The notes below the pieces were generated by a model, which was not told the DNA's origin, made no database searches, and was given only the letters and a program-made list of their open reading frames with translations. This document shows, one piece after another, positions 25,716 to 35,626 of a stretch of DNA of 51,311 bases (within the stretch, counting starts at the first letter, position 1; each line of letters begins with the position of its first letter). The stretch comes from Planctomycetaceae bacterium. Lineage in GTDB: Bacteria; Planctomycetota; Planctomycetia; Planctomycetales; Planctomycetaceae. The stretch spans positions 1 through 51,311 of the forward strand of contig PBOJ01000151.1 of NCBI GenBank assembly GCA_002724315.1, read 5' to 3'. The position numbers and the translations under genes were made by a program.

Positions 25716-27101
25716 TCAGTATTTGGCGAGATTGCCGGTTCGGACCGTGTCGCCGGAGTTGACGTCTCCGACGAATCCCACGTGGTCCGCATCGTCAAAC
25801 ACGACCTCGACCGGTACGCGGAGCTCCTTTTCGCCACGCACCACCACGACGAATCTCGCTCCGTTCTGATCAGTGCCAACGGCCTTCGTGGAGACAACCT
25901 TCAGCCTGTTGTCAGCATCCCAACGTCGTCGCTCGACAGTCAGAGTCCCAAACAGCCCCAGGGACAGTCGTCGACCATTCTCGGTCGGTGGATTGTCCAG
26001 GTGCATTTCCACACGCATCTTTCTCGAAGACTGGTCGAGCACCTGCGCCGAGCGGGTCAGAGTCCCGTTGACCACGTGTCCCGGCAGGCCGCCAATCTTG
26101 GCGAATCGGGCCGCCTTGCCCGTGCGAACTGAACCGATCTGTGAGGGCGGCACATGAGCGACAATTCGCACACGATCGATTCTCGCCACCTCGAACAGGG
26201 GACTACCTTCTCCACTGCCGCCAGCGGGCCGTACAAACGCACCACGATCGACATGTCGAGCAACCACCACACCATCGAAGGGCGCCATGATGAAGCGATA
26301 AGCATTGAGTGTCTGAAGCCGTTTGACGACCGCCGCCGCCACCCCCGCATCAGCCTTGGCCCGCAAAACGTCTGCCTGGGCCTTGCGAATGGTGGCCTGG
26401 GCCGTCACCGCCTCGGCTTCGGTTCCCTGTACCGCCGCAACGGCGGCCTTGTGTCGGAACCGGGCCTCATCCTGCGTGTCGAGCCCGGCAGCGCCCATTT
26501 TGACCAGCCGAGCGATTCTCTGCAGTTCCACCTCGCGCAATGCCCTCAGCGCCTGTTTCTCGACCAAGGTTTGCCTGACCTGTGTGGCCATCGCCTTGGC
26601 GATTTCCACGGCGGCCTCAGCCTGGGACACATCGGCGACCGCCCGACGGCTCTCAGCCTGCTTTTCGGCCAATTCCGCCTCCAGTTCCGGAATGTGCAGT
26701 TCAGCCAGCACGCTCCCAGCGGTCACGTCGACCCCGATGTCGACTTCCTGGTCTCCCTGTCGGCCAATCGTCTTGACGAAACCGGCCTGCTTGGCGACCA
26801 GCACAGTCGATTCGAACCCCACCACGCTGGCCCCCGGCAGTTCCACCTCGTCGATGTATTCCCTGGTCCGGACCACTTCGGTCACCTCACCGGTTTCCAC
26901 GGATGGCGGCTTCGCCGGTTTGTTTTCCGTCGACACACGAGCCGGTCTCGACTTCGGCGATTTCCGTGCCAGCCGCGCGTCGCGGCAGCCGGCCAGACTG
27001 ATCAGGCCGATACAGGCGAGCACGACCAGCAGCCGGCACGGGTGATCGATGCGGGTCAACACGGTGGTCCTTGCAGGTCGCACATTCGTCGTGTCGCTCA
27101 T
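25716..27101 (-). CDS. HlyD/AcrA-type periplasmic adaptor lipoprotein of RND pump
   Basis: The 461-residue protein carries a lipobox (ISLAGC, C39), so it is anchored to a membrane by lipid. The membrane fusion core shows VVGFESTVLVAKQAGFVKTI (barrel-sandwich half), a long alpha-helical hairpin rich in A/E/K/Q (about 130-280), YRFIMAPFDGVVVARHVDRG (second half), and the beta-barrel domain after about residue 310. It links the RND pump to the TolC-like duct. ATG 27101 has a GGAGAG site and lies 56 bases after the pump gene. A Lys/Arg/Pro-rich linker follows the lipid anchor. Confidence 0.9.
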   Translation of the reverse strand: MSDTTNVRPARTTVLTRIDHPCRLLVVLACIGLISLAGCRDARLARKSPKSRPARVSTENKPAKPPSVETGEVTEVVRTREYIDEVELPGASVVGFESTVLVAKQAGFVKTIGRQGDQEVDIGVDVTAGSVLAELHIPELEAELAEKQAESRRAVADVSQAEAAVEIAKAMATQVRQTLVEKQALRALREVELQRIARLVKMGAAGLDTQDEARFRHKAAVAAVQGTEAEAVTAQATIRKAQADVLRAKADAGVAAAVVKRLQTLNAYRFIMAPFDGVVVARHVDRGAFVRPAGGSGEGSPLFEVARIDRVRIVAHVPPSQIGSVRTGKAARFAKIGGLPGHVVNGTLTRSAQVLDQSSRKMRVEMHLDNPPTENGRRLSLGLFGTLTVERRRWDADNRLKVVSTKAVGTDQNGARFVVVVRGEKELRVPVEVVFDDADHVGFVGDVNSGDTVRTGNLAKY

Positions 27102-27157
27102 CACTCGTCTCTCCGGTGTCACCCGAGGCCCGCATCGGCAGTACGGCGGCCAGTCCG

Positions 27158-30100
27158 TCACGCCCACGCGGCATCCAGGTCCTCGGTCGTGTCCTTGTGT
27201 CGTTTCACTAGCACGTACAGGCTGGGCACCACGAAACTCGGCAGCAGTGTCGCGGCCATTACGCCACCAACGATGGTCCTGGCCAACGGCACGTCGGCCT
27301 CGCCTCCGGCAAACCCAATCGCCATCGGCAGCAGTGCCAGGATCGTCGTCATCGACGTCATCAGGATCGGGCGAAACCGCACCAGCGCCGCATCGACAAT
27401 CGCCTGCTCGACACTGGCCCCTTGTTCGAGCCGGCCGTTGGCGAAGTCCAGCAACACGATCGTGTACTCGACGACGATCCCGATCATCATGATGATGCCC
27501 ATGAACGACTGGATGTTCAGCCGGGTGCCGGTGGCTTTCAGAATCAATGCCACTCCGATGAAGCCCATCGGCACCGTCACCATCACGATCAGCGGATCCA
27601 CGAACGAACGGAACTGTCCGACAATCACCAGGTAGACCAGCACTGCGGCCAGCACCAGTCCCAGGGCAAAGTCGACGAACGAGTCCCTCATCGATCGAAC
27701 TTCGCCGTGCAATTCGATCGTCATCCCGGCGTACCTGCCCGCGCCACCGGTGATTTCGAACCGGGTCGGCCGGTTCAGACCGATCCCCGACAAGATGCCC
27801 TGGAACCACTCGGGATACTGGGACACCGCTGCCCGGGAATCGCGGGTCGGCTCCAGTGCCAGGTCCTCGTGAGCGGCCAGTTCGTCCTCGATGGCCGCCA
27901 CCACGCTGCCCAGGTCGTAGCTGGGATCGACATTGGCGAACACGTCGGTCACACGAGTGATGTTGCGGTGATTGATCACGGCCGGGCCGGTTTTGGTCGT
28001 GTCGAAGCGGGCAATGTCATTCAGGTAGACCGGTGTCCCGTCCTGATCCTCGCGGACGACAATCATCCGCAGCGTGTCCAGCGAGTTGATTCTCTCCTCG
28101 GGATACTGGGACCCCAGGAAGTAGTGATTCCCGTTGGCCGGATCGATCCAGAACGCGGGGTCGAAATTGATCGAACTGTTCGTCGCGCTGACCAATGCCT
28201 CCATCGCCTCCTGGGGAGTCACCCCCCGATCGGCTGCCGCGATCCGGTCGATCTCGACCTTGATCATCGGGTAGTCGGTCCGCTGCGCCACTCGGACATC
28301 GGTCGCCCCCTCCACCTGGCTCATCGTCTCGGTCAGCTTGTCAGCAATCTCGTGCGCCTTTTCCAGGTCGTAGCCGACTATCTGAAGGTGGATCGGCGAG
28401 GGTTCACCCATGTTCAACGCAGCCGTCAGGATGCCGCCGGTATCGAAGGCGTATTCGACTCCGGGAAACTTCTTGTTGAGTTTTCGGGGAAGTTCTTCCC
28501 TGAGTTGCCTGACCAGTTCGAAAACGTCCGTCGCACCCGCATCGGAGAGTTGCACGAGGATGAACGAATCCATCGCGCCGGTGTTGGGGGTGTAAGCCGC
28601 CGGCCAGTCCATCAGCACCCCGATGTTGGCGATCAACATCTCACAACGGGACTCCCTCTCGGCCTTCTGAACTTCCACGGAGCTCAGTTTCCGCTTTGCC
28701 CCGGCGGTGTACTTCCGGAGAGTCGCCGGATAAACGACCTCGGCAGGGTTTCCCGGAGCCGGGTCACCGATCACGTCGACGATCACGTTCTCGACCGCCT
28801 TCACCAGTTCCTCGGACTTCTCGATCCGGGTCCCTGAAGGAGCCCGAACATAGATCGTGAACTGGCCGGAATCGACTGGAGGAAACAGCTCGGTTCCGGT
28901 CTGGCTCATCACCACGACCGCGACGGTGAACAGGGCCACCGACAGTCCGAGCACCGCCCACTTGAAACGCAGCGACGCCAGCAACAACCGGCGGTATCCA
29001 CCAACCAGCCAGCCTCCGTCGGTCCGCATGGGCGAGCCACCAGGACCGTCTGTCGGCGACTCCGATGCCGCGGCCTCAGCTTGCGGCACATCCCGCCGGC
29101 CCATCAACCGGGCGGCCGCCACCGGAACGAAGAAGATCGCGATCAGGTAACTGGCAGCAATCGCAAACAGCACGGACATGGCCAGCGGAGTGAACAGGAA
29201 CTTGGCCAATCCGGAGAGAAATATGACAGGAAAGAAAACGACCATGAAGGTGATCGTCGAAACCAACAGCGGTGTCGAGACCTCCCGGGCCCCGTCCCAC
29301 GCGGCCCGCAATCGGCCTTTCCCAGGCATGATCATGTGACGTTCGACATTGTCGAGTACCACGATGGCCTGGTCGATCAGGATCCCCACCGCCAGCGCCA
29401 GCCCGCCCAGCGTCATGGCGTTGATCGTGTTGCCGGTGAAATAGAGCCCGATCAGGGACGAGAGGATCGAAACGGGGATCGCGATGATGATCACCAGCGT
29501 CGCACGGAGATTGCGGAGGAAGACCAGCACGACCAGTCCGGCGAACACGGCTCCCAGCACACCGGCAATCCACAGCGCGTCGATACTCTCCCGGACCTTC
29601 ACCGACTGGTCCATGACCACGTTCAGTTCGAGCGTGGCCATCTTGGGTCCCATCACCGGATCGTTCCGCTTTTCGTCCTGTAGCCGGGCCTTGATTTCGT
29701 CCAGCTTGTCGTGGATGCGGTCGACGATCTCGATCGTGTTGGCACCCGGTTGCCGGTAGACGGGTACGTAGACCAGCGTGCGACCATTGACACGCACGAT
29801 GTTCGTCTGGATCTGGCGAGTGTCCTGCACCTGCCCGACGTCACTGAAGAGAATCGGCTCTCCCTGCGTGCCGACGGTGATCGGGGCCGTGTTGAGCTGC
29901 GCAACGCGATCGGGGATCGCGTTGGTGTAGATGTAGAATTCCTTGTCCTGGATCTTGGCACTGCCGGCCGGGATCAGGACATTCTGCCGTCTCAGCGCCG
30001 CGTGAACATCGCGAATGGTCAGACCATGAGCCCGCAGTTTCTCCGGTTCGACGTAGCAGAGAATCCGTCGCAGCGTCCCGCCGTTGACCGCCGGGGCAAT

Positions 30101-30610
30101 GACACCCGAAATCGACTGGAGGTTGTTCCGGAGGTTCTTGTAGGCGACGTCGTAGAGTTCCGAATCGGTCATGTCGGGATTCGACACCGAGACCAGGCAC
30201 AACGGCACACTGGCGGTCGGATCGAACGGCATCACCATCGGCGGGATCGTCCCCGGGGGCAGGTAGAACATGTCGCTCATCGCGTACATGCTCACCTGGC
30301 TCAAAGCTTCAGACTGGCTGATGTTCGGGTGGAAGAAGTCCTTGACGACACAGACTCCCTGCATCGCCTTGGCCTCCTGGTGCTCGATCCCCGAACTCTG
30401 ACCGGTCCACCGCTGCAACCGGCTCATGATGTCCTGCTCCATAACCTCCGGAGGCATACCGGGGTAGAAGCAGACGATCTGGGCTGCCGAGGTGGTGAAC
30501 GTCGGCAGCAGATCTGCGGGAATCCTGGCCAGGCTGACCGTGCCGATCACAGCCACAATCAGCACATGAACAATCACCAGGTAGGGATTTTTCAGCGCGG
30601 TTCGGATCAT
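27158..30610 (-). CDS. RND family efflux pump (AcrB/MexB-like permease)
   Basis: The roughly 1,150-residue inner-membrane protein shows the RND pattern: N-terminal helix after MIRTALKNPYLVIV, a large periplasmic loop, six helices, a second periplasmic loop and six more helices. The TM4 proton-relay region reads GLALAVGILIDQAIVVLDN; the first of the AcrB Asp pair is kept, the second is Gln. TM10-11 has GIVVEYTIVLLDFANGR. Such pumps export drugs, dyes, lipids or metals by proton motive force; the substrate is undetermined. The start is chosen at ATG 30610 because homology begins there; the in-frame TTG at 30718 is unlikely. It is the first gene of the pump-adaptor-duct operon. Confidence 0.92.
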   Translation of the reverse strand: MIRTALKNPYLVIVHVLIVAVIGTVSLARIPADLLPTFTTSAAQIVCFYPGMPPEVMEQDIMSRLQRWTGQSSGIEHQEAKAMQGVCVVKDFFHPNISQSEALSQVSMYAMSDMFYLPPGTIPPMVMPFDPTASVPLCLVSVSNPDMTDSELYDVAYKNLRNNLQSISGVIAPAVNGGTLRRILCYVEPEKLRAHGLTIRDVHAALRRQNVLIPAGSAKIQDKEFYIYTNAIPDRVAQLNTAPITVGTQGEPILFSDVGQVQDTRQIQTNIVRVNGRTLVYVPVYRQPGANTIEIVDRIHDKLDEIKARLQDEKRNDPVMGPKMATLELNVVMDQSVKVRESIDALWIAGVLGAVFAGLVVLVFLRNLRATLVIIIAIPVSILSSLIGLYFTGNTINAMTLGGLALAVGILIDQAIVVLDNVERHMIMPGKGRLRAAWDGAREVSTPLLVSTITFMVVFFPVIFLSGLAKFLFTPLAMSVLFAIAASYLIAIFFVPVAAARLMGRRDVPQAEAAASESPTDGPGGSPMRTDGGWLVGGYRRLLLASLRFKWAVLGLSVALFTVAVVVMSQTGTELFPPVDSGQFTIYVRAPSGTRIEKSEELVKAVENVIVDVIGDPAPGNPAEVVYPATLRKYTAGAKRKLSSVEVQKAERESRCEMLIANIGVLMDWPAAYTPNTGAMDSFILVQLSDAGATDVFELVRQLREELPRKLNKKFPGVEYAFDTGGILTAALNMGEPSPIHLQIVGYDLEKAHEIADKLTETMSQVEGATDVRVAQRTDYPMIKVEIDRIAAADRGVTPQEAMEALVSATNSSINFDPAFWIDPANGNHYFLGSQYPEERINSLDTLRMIVVREDQDGTPVYLNDIARFDTTKTGPAVINHRNITRVTDVFANVDPSYDLGSVVAAIEDELAAHEDLALEPTRDSRAAVSQYPEWFQGILSGIGLNRPTRFEITGGAGRYAGMTIELHGEVRSMRDSFVDFALGLVLAAVLVYLVIVGQFRSFVDPLIVMVTVPMGFIGVALILKATGTRLNIQSFMGIIMMIGIVVEYTIVLLDFANGRLEQGASVEQAIVDAALVRFRPILMTSMTTILALLPMAIGFAGGEADVPLARTIVGGVMAATLLPSFVVPSLYVLVKRHKDTTEDLDAAWA

Positions 30611-30979
30611 CCGGTGAATCCCGAAACGGAACACTCGTCGGGCCACGATTTCGGCCACAACGGGGGTCGATTGTTGTGGAGTTCCCAGATTCTTGCAATC
30701 CGCATTTTCGCCTGCCAACGGATCACCGGAGACCGAAATCCGTCATCCCAGTCAAACTCTGACGAGGTTGACGGTTGTCCGGATTGCGCATCCTGTGACG
30801 ATTGTCTGGCTGGTCTGGATCCAGCGTGACCACCTCGCCCAAGTCGAAACTCCGGGTCAGCTGGTGATACAGAGTTGGGGACAACTCGTCCGAATAATCT
30901 CCAAGGACGTTACGGATCCCACGGTGCCCGTGCGCCAACATCTCCCCATTGTCACCGACGTCATCGGACCGGCCCCAAA
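30611..30979. other. Divergent intergenic region between the RND operon and a secreted protein gene
   Basis: This 369-base gap has short open frames on both strands but none with a recognisable product or good ribosome-binding site. A 72-codon minus-strand frame (30723-30941) is the only one with protein-like composition. I found no convincing sigma70 hexamer pair, although promoters for both flanking transcription units must lie here. Confidence 0.5.
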
Positions 30980-32119
30980 ATGAGTTCGTCCCGTCACGCG
31001 ATCCTGCTTGCCGTCGCCTGCGGTCTCATCAGTGGCCCGTCACTGCCCGCGCAGGAGGCAGAGACTCCCAGCGTCACAGCTCCGGCCACCGACCCGCTTG
31101 TCGCCCAGGTGAACCGGGCGATTGATGTGTCGAGCCGACGGTTTCTGACGATTGAACATCACTCCCCGTGGCAGATTTTCCATGGGGTCCTGGCACTGAG
31201 ACGGGAGTTCCGAATCAACCGACCCGGTGGCAAACCCGGAGACCGCGTCCAGGCGCTCGACTGGATGACACGAGGAGCCAGTTACCGCAACACGCCGCTG
31301 TTCCGACAGACCGCACACGGCGGACAGGCACAGCCGTACACGCAGCCATACGAGTTCGAAGGGCATCCGAACCAGTTCCTGGCGATTCTGACAATGTCTC
31401 GTCTGCCCGGTGAACATCGTTTCGCCATTGCCGGCAGTGCCGACAAGTCGAGCGTTTCGATCAACGATCTCGTCAAGCACGCCCAGGCGACGGTCAACGA
31501 CCGCGAAGAGATCACCTGGACCCTCTGGGCACTCTCTCATTACCTGCCACCGGAAACCCAATGGCTCAACGCGTCCAACGAGCCATGGAGCATCGAACGA
31601 CTCTTGAAGATCCAGACGTCGGAAGACACCGACAGCGCGTCCTGTGGAGGAACCCACGGCCTCTACGCCATGACCTACGCCCGCAACATCTATCGTCAAA
31701 CTCACAAGGGCCGGGTGCGAGGAGCGTGGCTGGAAGCCGACCAGAAGATCCGCCGACATGTCGAGGAAGCCAAGATCTATCAGAATGCTGACGGCACATT
31801 CTCGGCCAGCTACTTCCTGGGTCCTCACCAGAGTCACGAGTTCCAAGAACGGATCGAGACCTCCGGGCACACGCTCGAATGGCTGATCCAGGCGGCCACC
31901 GACGATCAGCTCAAATCTCCGTGGCTCCGTCGCGGCATCGCGGCGGTGGCCGGAGACCTGGTCCAGCACTCGGACAAGACCGTCCAATGCGGCCCGCTAT
32001 ACCACGCATTGCACGGACTGGTGCTCTTCCGGGAACGCACGCGATCGGGCACCCGCGCGACGGCGGTTTCGCTCAACCCGCCCCGTCCGGATGACACGCC
32101 TCAGTCCGACGGCAAGTGA
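30980..32119 (+). CDS. Secreted protein of unknown function, probably all-helical
   Basis: The 379-residue protein has a clear signal peptide (MSSSRHAILLAVACGLIS through PAQ). The mature part is rich in conserved-looking Trp, His and Gly motifs: HHSPWQIFHGVLALRREF, HPNQFLAILTMSRLP, EEITWTLWALSHYLPP, CGGTHGLYAMTYARNIY and TSGHTLEWLIQ. The spacing of helical stretches suggests an alpha/alpha toroid, as in terpene cyclases and some glycosidases, but I see no catalytic motif that proves this. A single Cys sits in the SCGGTHGL motif and another in VQCGPLYHAL. Function unknown; the export signal is well supported. Confidence 0.8.
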   Translation: MSSSRHAILLAVACGLISGPSLPAQEAETPSVTAPATDPLVAQVNRAIDVSSRRFLTIEHHSPWQIFHGVLALRREFRINRPGGKPGDRVQALDWMTRGASYRNTPLFRQTAHGGQAQPYTQPYEFEGHPNQFLAILTMSRLPGEHRFAIAGSADKSSVSINDLVKHAQATVNDREEITWTLWALSHYLPPETQWLNASNEPWSIERLLKIQTSEDTDSASCGGTHGLYAMTYARNIYRQTHKGRVRGAWLEADQKIRRHVEEAKIYQNADGTFSASYFLGPHQSHEFQERIETSGHTLEWLIQAATDDQLKSPWLRRGIAAVAGDLVQHSDKTVQCGPLYHALHGLVLFRERTRSGTRATAVSLNPPRPDDTPQSDGK

Positions 32120-32136
32120 CGCGATCGGCGTCACTT
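32114..32136. terminator. Perfect palindromic hairpin spanning two convergent stop codons
   Basis: AAGTGACGC and GCGTCACTT form a perfect 9-base-pair stem around the loop GATCG. The TGA of the secreted-protein gene (32117-32119) lies in one arm and the TGA of truB (complement of 32131-32133) lies in the other. It could stop transcription from both sides, although no U-tract follows on either strand. Confidence 0.5.
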
Positions 32137-33030
32137 CTCCGGTAGGGATGCGTCGTCGAGGAAGACATGCCGGGGCGCGAACTGCGCGGTGTCGGCCACG
32201 TATTCTCCCACCGCCGCGAGTTGACTCTCCGAATCCACCAGGACCACCCGGGCACCGTCCTCGGGGGTCGCCTCCGACCAGGCCACCCGTCGTCCGTGGA
32301 AGATTTCTGCGAGTTGGTCAGGAGTGGCAATCTGTCGCGGCAGTTCCGCCACCGCCACCAGCGAGGACACCATCCGTCCGGACACGGTTTCCGGATCGAG
32401 CGATTCCACCGGAGTCGCTCCGTCGAGCAGGAACGGACCGACACGCGTCCGCACCAGCCCGCTCATCACCGCGCCACAGCCAAGGCGATTGCCCAGGTCG
32501 CGGCCGATCGACCGGATGTAGGTGCCACTGCCGCAGACGATCTCGACATCGAGTTTCGGAGTCGACCAGCCGAGAATTCGAATCGAATCGATACGCACCG
32601 TCCGAGCCGTCAATTCCACGTCCTGTCCCGAGCGGGCCAGTTGGTAGGCACGGCGTCCGGACACCTTCACGGCCGAATAGGCCGGCGGAACCTGCTGGAT
32701 CTCCCCGACAAACCCTTCCAGGGCAGTGGCGATTTCCGGTTCGGCCAGGTCCGGAGCCGCCTCAATCACTTCCGCCGGGATCTCCGTATCATCAGTCTCG
32801 CTGCGCCGACCCAGCAAGAACGTCGCCCGGTAGGTTTTCGGGCCGGCCTGCACGCAGGCCATCAGGCGTGTCGCACGCCCGACAGCAACCACCAGAACAC
32901 CCGTGGCCAGCGGATCCAGCGTCCCGGCGTGACCGGTCTTGTCCGGCCGGACCAGCCGCTTCACGTGATCCACAGCCCGCCTGGAAGTCATCCCGGCCGG
33001 TTTGTCCAGTACCAGGAACCCGCACGCCAT
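32131..33030 (-). CDS. truB: tRNA pseudouridine-55 synthase
   Basis: The 299-residue enzyme makes pseudouridine 55 in the T-loop of tRNAs. Seen are the N-terminal GFLVLDKPAGMTSRRAV, the catalytic Asp in KTGHAGTLDPLATGVL, the uridine-binding TYRATFLLG, QVPPAYSAVKVSGRRAY, and CGSGTYIRSIGRDLG. Length and motif order fit the family, with a C-terminal extension that may be a reduced PUA-like region. ATG 33030 is preferred over a TTG eight codons earlier. It follows pyrG by 30 bases and is the last gene of the kdsB-pyrG-truB operon. Confidence 0.94.
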   Translation of the reverse strand: MACGFLVLDKPAGMTSRRAVDHVKRLVRPDKTGHAGTLDPLATGVLVVAVGRATRLMACVQAGPKTYRATFLLGRRSETDDTEIPAEVIEAAPDLAEPEIATALEGFVGEIQQVPPAYSAVKVSGRRAYQLARSGQDVELTARTVRIDSIRILGWSTPKLDVEIVCGSGTYIRSIGRDLGNRLGCGAVMSGLVRTRVGPFLLDGATPVESLDPETVSGRMVSSLVAVAELPRQIATPDQLAEIFHGRRVAWSEATPEDGARVVLVDSESQLAAVGEYVADTAQFAPRHVFLDDASLPEK

Positions 33031-33060
33031 GGTGGTCTGTCCCGATTCGCCCAAGGCGGA

Positions 33061-34683
33061 CTACAGCCGCATCGCCATGCGTTTCTGGTGACGTGTCCGC
33101 GCCGCCTCGACAAAACCGGTGAACAGCGGGTGCGGGACCAGGGGCTTTGACTTGAATTCGGGATGGAACTGAACAGCAACGAACCACGGGTGTTCGGGAA
33201 CTTCAACAATCTCGACCAGGTTCCCGTCCGGACTGGTGCCAGTGGCTGACATGCCCGCTGCGGAAAATGGATTGCGGTACTCGGGATTGAACTCGTAACG
33301 ATGCCGATGACGCTCATCGACCTCGGTCTCCTTGTAACAATCGGCCACCACCGAATCCGACTGCAGCGTGCACGGCTGGGCCCCCAACCGCATCGTGCCC
33401 CCCTTGAAAGTGATCTTCTTCTGCTCCTCGAGCATGCAGATCACGGGGTGCTCGGTGTCGGCCACGAACTCGGTGCTGTGAGCCCCTTCGAGTCCAAGCA
33501 CGTTGCGGGCAAACTCGATCACGGCACACTGCATGCCCAGGCAAATGCCGAAATACGGCAAGTCATTCTCGCGAGCGAACCGGATCGCCTGCACCTTGCC
33601 CTCAACCCCCCGCTGGCCGAAACCTCCGGGAACCAGGATGCCATCCAACCCGCTCAGCAGCACTTCGGGATCCTGGTTTTCCAGTTCCTCGGCCTCGATC
33701 CGCTTGATCAACACCTTCGCCTGGTTGGCGGTGCCTGCATGCCCCAAGGCCTCGTAGATGGACTTGTAGGCGTCCATGTGCTCGATGTACTTCCCGACCA
33801 CGCCGATCGTGACTTCGTGCTCGGGAGTTCGCATTCTCTGCAACATCGCCCGCCAGTCGCTCATGTCCAACGTGCCGGCTGAGAGTTCGAGCTTGTCGAC
33901 GATCAACTGGTCCAACCGGTGGTCGACGAGCCCCAACGGCACCTCGTAGATCGAAAACTCCTTGTCGATCTCCTCGATGACTTCCGACTTCTCGACGTTG
34001 CAGAACAGGGCGATCTTGTTGATGTTCTCCTGGCCAAGTGGCCGTTCGGTCCGCACGATCAGGATGTCGGGGTGAATACCGATCTGCCTCAACTGGCCGA
34101 CGCTCTGCTGGGTCGGCTTTGTCTTGAGTTCCCCCGCGGCCTTCAGGTACGGAGCCAGCGTCAGATGGATGAACAGGCAGTTCTCCTTGCCGACATCCTG
34201 GGGAAACTGGCGAATCGCCTCGAGGAAGGGCATGCCCTCGATATCGCCGACGGTCCCTCCCAACTCGGTGATCACCACGTCGACATCCGGCGTGGCCAGG
34301 CTGAAGACAGCATCCTTGATCTCGTCGGTGATGTGGGGCACCACCTGGACGGTCTTGCCGAGAAACTCGCCCCGCCGCTCCTTGGCGATCACGCTCTGAT
34401 AGATCTGGCCGGTGGTGTAGTTGGAGTCCCGGGAGAGAGGGCTGTTGGTGAACCGCTCGTAGTGCCCCAGGTCCAAGTCGGTCTCGGCCCCGTCGTCGAG
34501 AACGTACACCTCGCCGTGCTGGTAGGGACTCATCGTCCCCGGGTCAACGTTGATGTAGGGATCGAGCTTCTGCATCCGCACGCTCAAGCCACGTTGCTCA
34601 AGCAACAGCCCGATCGATGCGGAGGTCAGTCCCTTGCCGAGCGAACTGACCACGCCCCCGGTCACGAAAATGTGCTTTGCCAT
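33061..34683 (-). CDS. pyrG: CTP synthase (glutamine-hydrolysing)
   Basis: The 540-residue enzyme aminates UTP to CTP with ammonia from glutamine. The synthetase domain (about 1-270) begins [20 protein letters not shown] and has [20 protein letters not shown] and [17 protein letters not shown]. The glutaminase domain (about 290-540) has the nucleophile in [14 protein letters not shown] and the His-Glu pair in [11 protein letters not shown]. The ATG at 34683 starts exactly at the family N-terminus. It is 81 bases downstream of kdsB, which uses CTP, a functionally sensible pairing. Confidence 0.97.
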   Translation of the reverse strand: MAKHIFVTGGVVSSLGKGLTSASIGLLLEQRGLSVRMQKLDPYINVDPGTMSPYQHGEVYVLDDGAETDLDLGHYERFTNSPLSRDSNYTTGQIYQSVIAKERRGEFLGKTVQVVPHITDEIKDAVFSLATPDVDVVITELGGTVGDIEGMPFLEAIRQFPQDVGKENCLFIHLTLAPYLKAAGELKTKPTQQSVGQLRQIGIHPDILIVRTERPLGQENINKIALFCNVEKSEVIEEIDKEFSIYEVPLGLVDHRLDQLIVDKLELSAGTLDMSDWRAMLQRMRTPEHEVTIGVVGKYIEHMDAYKSIYEALGHAGTANQAKVLIKRIEAEELENQDPEVLLSGLDGILVPGGFGQRGVEGKVQAIRFARENDLPYFGICLGMQCAVIEFARNVLGLEGAHSTEFVADTEHPVICMLEEQKKITFKGGTMRLGAQPCTLQSDSVVADCYKETEVDERHRHRYEFNPEYRNPFSAAGMSATGTSPDGNLVEIVEVPEHPWFVAVQFHPEFKSKPLVPHPLFTGFVEAARTRHQKRMAMRL

Positions 34684-34764
34684 GCCCCCGTGTTCATCCT
34701 GTCTTGGAGCCATCTGAATCTTGGCAGCCATCCGACATCCGTGCCCGATGCCTCCTGCCACACA

Positions 34765-35544
34765 TCACGCCGCCCGTCCCTCCGGACAATCCCCGGCTCG
34801 AACGACGAACCGAGCATAATCATCCGGAGTGTCGATTCCAACTGCCGAATGCTCAGCCACACTCACACCAATCGCCGCCCCGTGCTGTAACGGCCGCAGT
34901 TGTTCGAGACGTTCGAGTTGTTCCAGTGGCGAGGGGGCCAGCCGCGTCAACTCGAGCAGGTAGTCACGGCGGTAGGCATACAGTCCCACGTGCAACAGCC
35001 AGGGCGAATCCCCGGCCAACAACGGTTCGGGATCCGCATCTCGCACGCACGGAATTGGATGCCGACTGAAATACAGCGCCCGCCCATCGGTGCCGGTGAC
35101 GACCTTGACACACGAGGGATCTTCGAGCGTCCGGCGGTCCCGGATCGGACAGGCCAGGGTGGACATTTGCAGCCCGGGCTCGTTTCGCAGGGATGCGACC
35201 AGGAGATCGATCTGGTCGGGCTCCAGTTCCGGCTCGTCCCCCTGGACGTTGACCACGATCTCGGCGTCCGCACAACACCGCCCCACCACTTCCGCAACCC
35301 GGTCCGTTCCGCTGGAATGCTCTCCGGTCAACTCCGCCCGACCACCGAACAGTCGCACCGCAGCGGCAATCTCTTCGCTGTCGGTCGCGACGATCACCTC
35401 ATCCAGAGATTTTGCCCGACAGGCCGCCCGCCAGGCGTACTCCAGCAGCACCCGACCGGTGTCGGCCAACAACAATTTGCGGGGCAGTCGCGTCGACTGC
35501 AACCTCGCGGGGATCACTCCCACCGCCCGCCCTGGCGTTTCCAC
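34765..35544 (-). CDS. kdsB: 3-deoxy-manno-octulosonate cytidylyltransferase
   Basis: This enzyme activates Kdo with CTP for lipopolysaccharide inner core synthesis. The 259-residue protein shows AVGVIPARLQSTRLPRKLL, EVIVATDSEEI, VVNVQGDEPELEP, RALYFSRHPIPC and HVGLYAYRRDYLLELT, the standard KdsB motif order. The start is GTG 35544 with a strong GGGAGG ribosome-binding site a few bases upstream; in-frame sequence further upstream does not resemble the family. It heads an operon with pyrG and truB and indicates an outer membrane with Kdo-containing glycolipid. Confidence 0.95.
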   Translation of the reverse strand: METPGRAVGVIPARLQSTRLPRKLLLADTGRVLLEYAWRAACRAKSLDEVIVATDSEEIAAAVRLFGGRAELTGEHSSGTDRVAEVVGRCCADAEIVVNVQGDEPELEPDQIDLLVASLRNEPGLQMSTLACPIRDRRTLEDPSCVKVVTGTDGRALYFSRHPIPCVRDADPEPLLAGDSPWLLHVGLYAYRRDYLLELTRLAPSPLEQLERLEQLRPLQHGAAIGVSVAEHSAVGIDTPDDYARFVVRAGDCPEGRAA

Positions 35545-35579
35545 GGCCCCCTCCCTTGCTCCTTTCGTCGTCGACGCGC

Positions 35580-35609
35580 AGCATACCATCGATCCCGTCG
35601 AGACCTCAA
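35580..35609 (-). promoter_or_regulatory. Possible sigma70-type promoter for kdsB-pyrG-truB
   Basis: On the minus strand TTGAGG (35609-35604) and TATGCT (35585-35580) are 18 bases apart, each matching consensus at 4 of 6 positions. A start near 35572 would leave about 28 bases before the kdsB GTG. The match is modest. Confidence 0.35.
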
Positions 35610-35626
35610 TGCGAGGATTTCCCACC

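Noticed and set aside
25541..25897. In-frame N-terminal extension of the TolC-like gene up to 25897
   Set aside because: It would overlap the end of the HlyD gene and has an Arg/Ser/Thr-rich shadow-like composition; a lipoprotein signal begins at the ATG at 25540.
30723..30941. A 72-codon minus-strand frame with protein-like composition (DYSDELSPTLYHQLTRSFDLGE)
   Set aside because: It starts with ATG but the GGGGAG stretch sits directly against the start codon, and I recognise no family. It could be a small real gene; conservation in relatives would decide.
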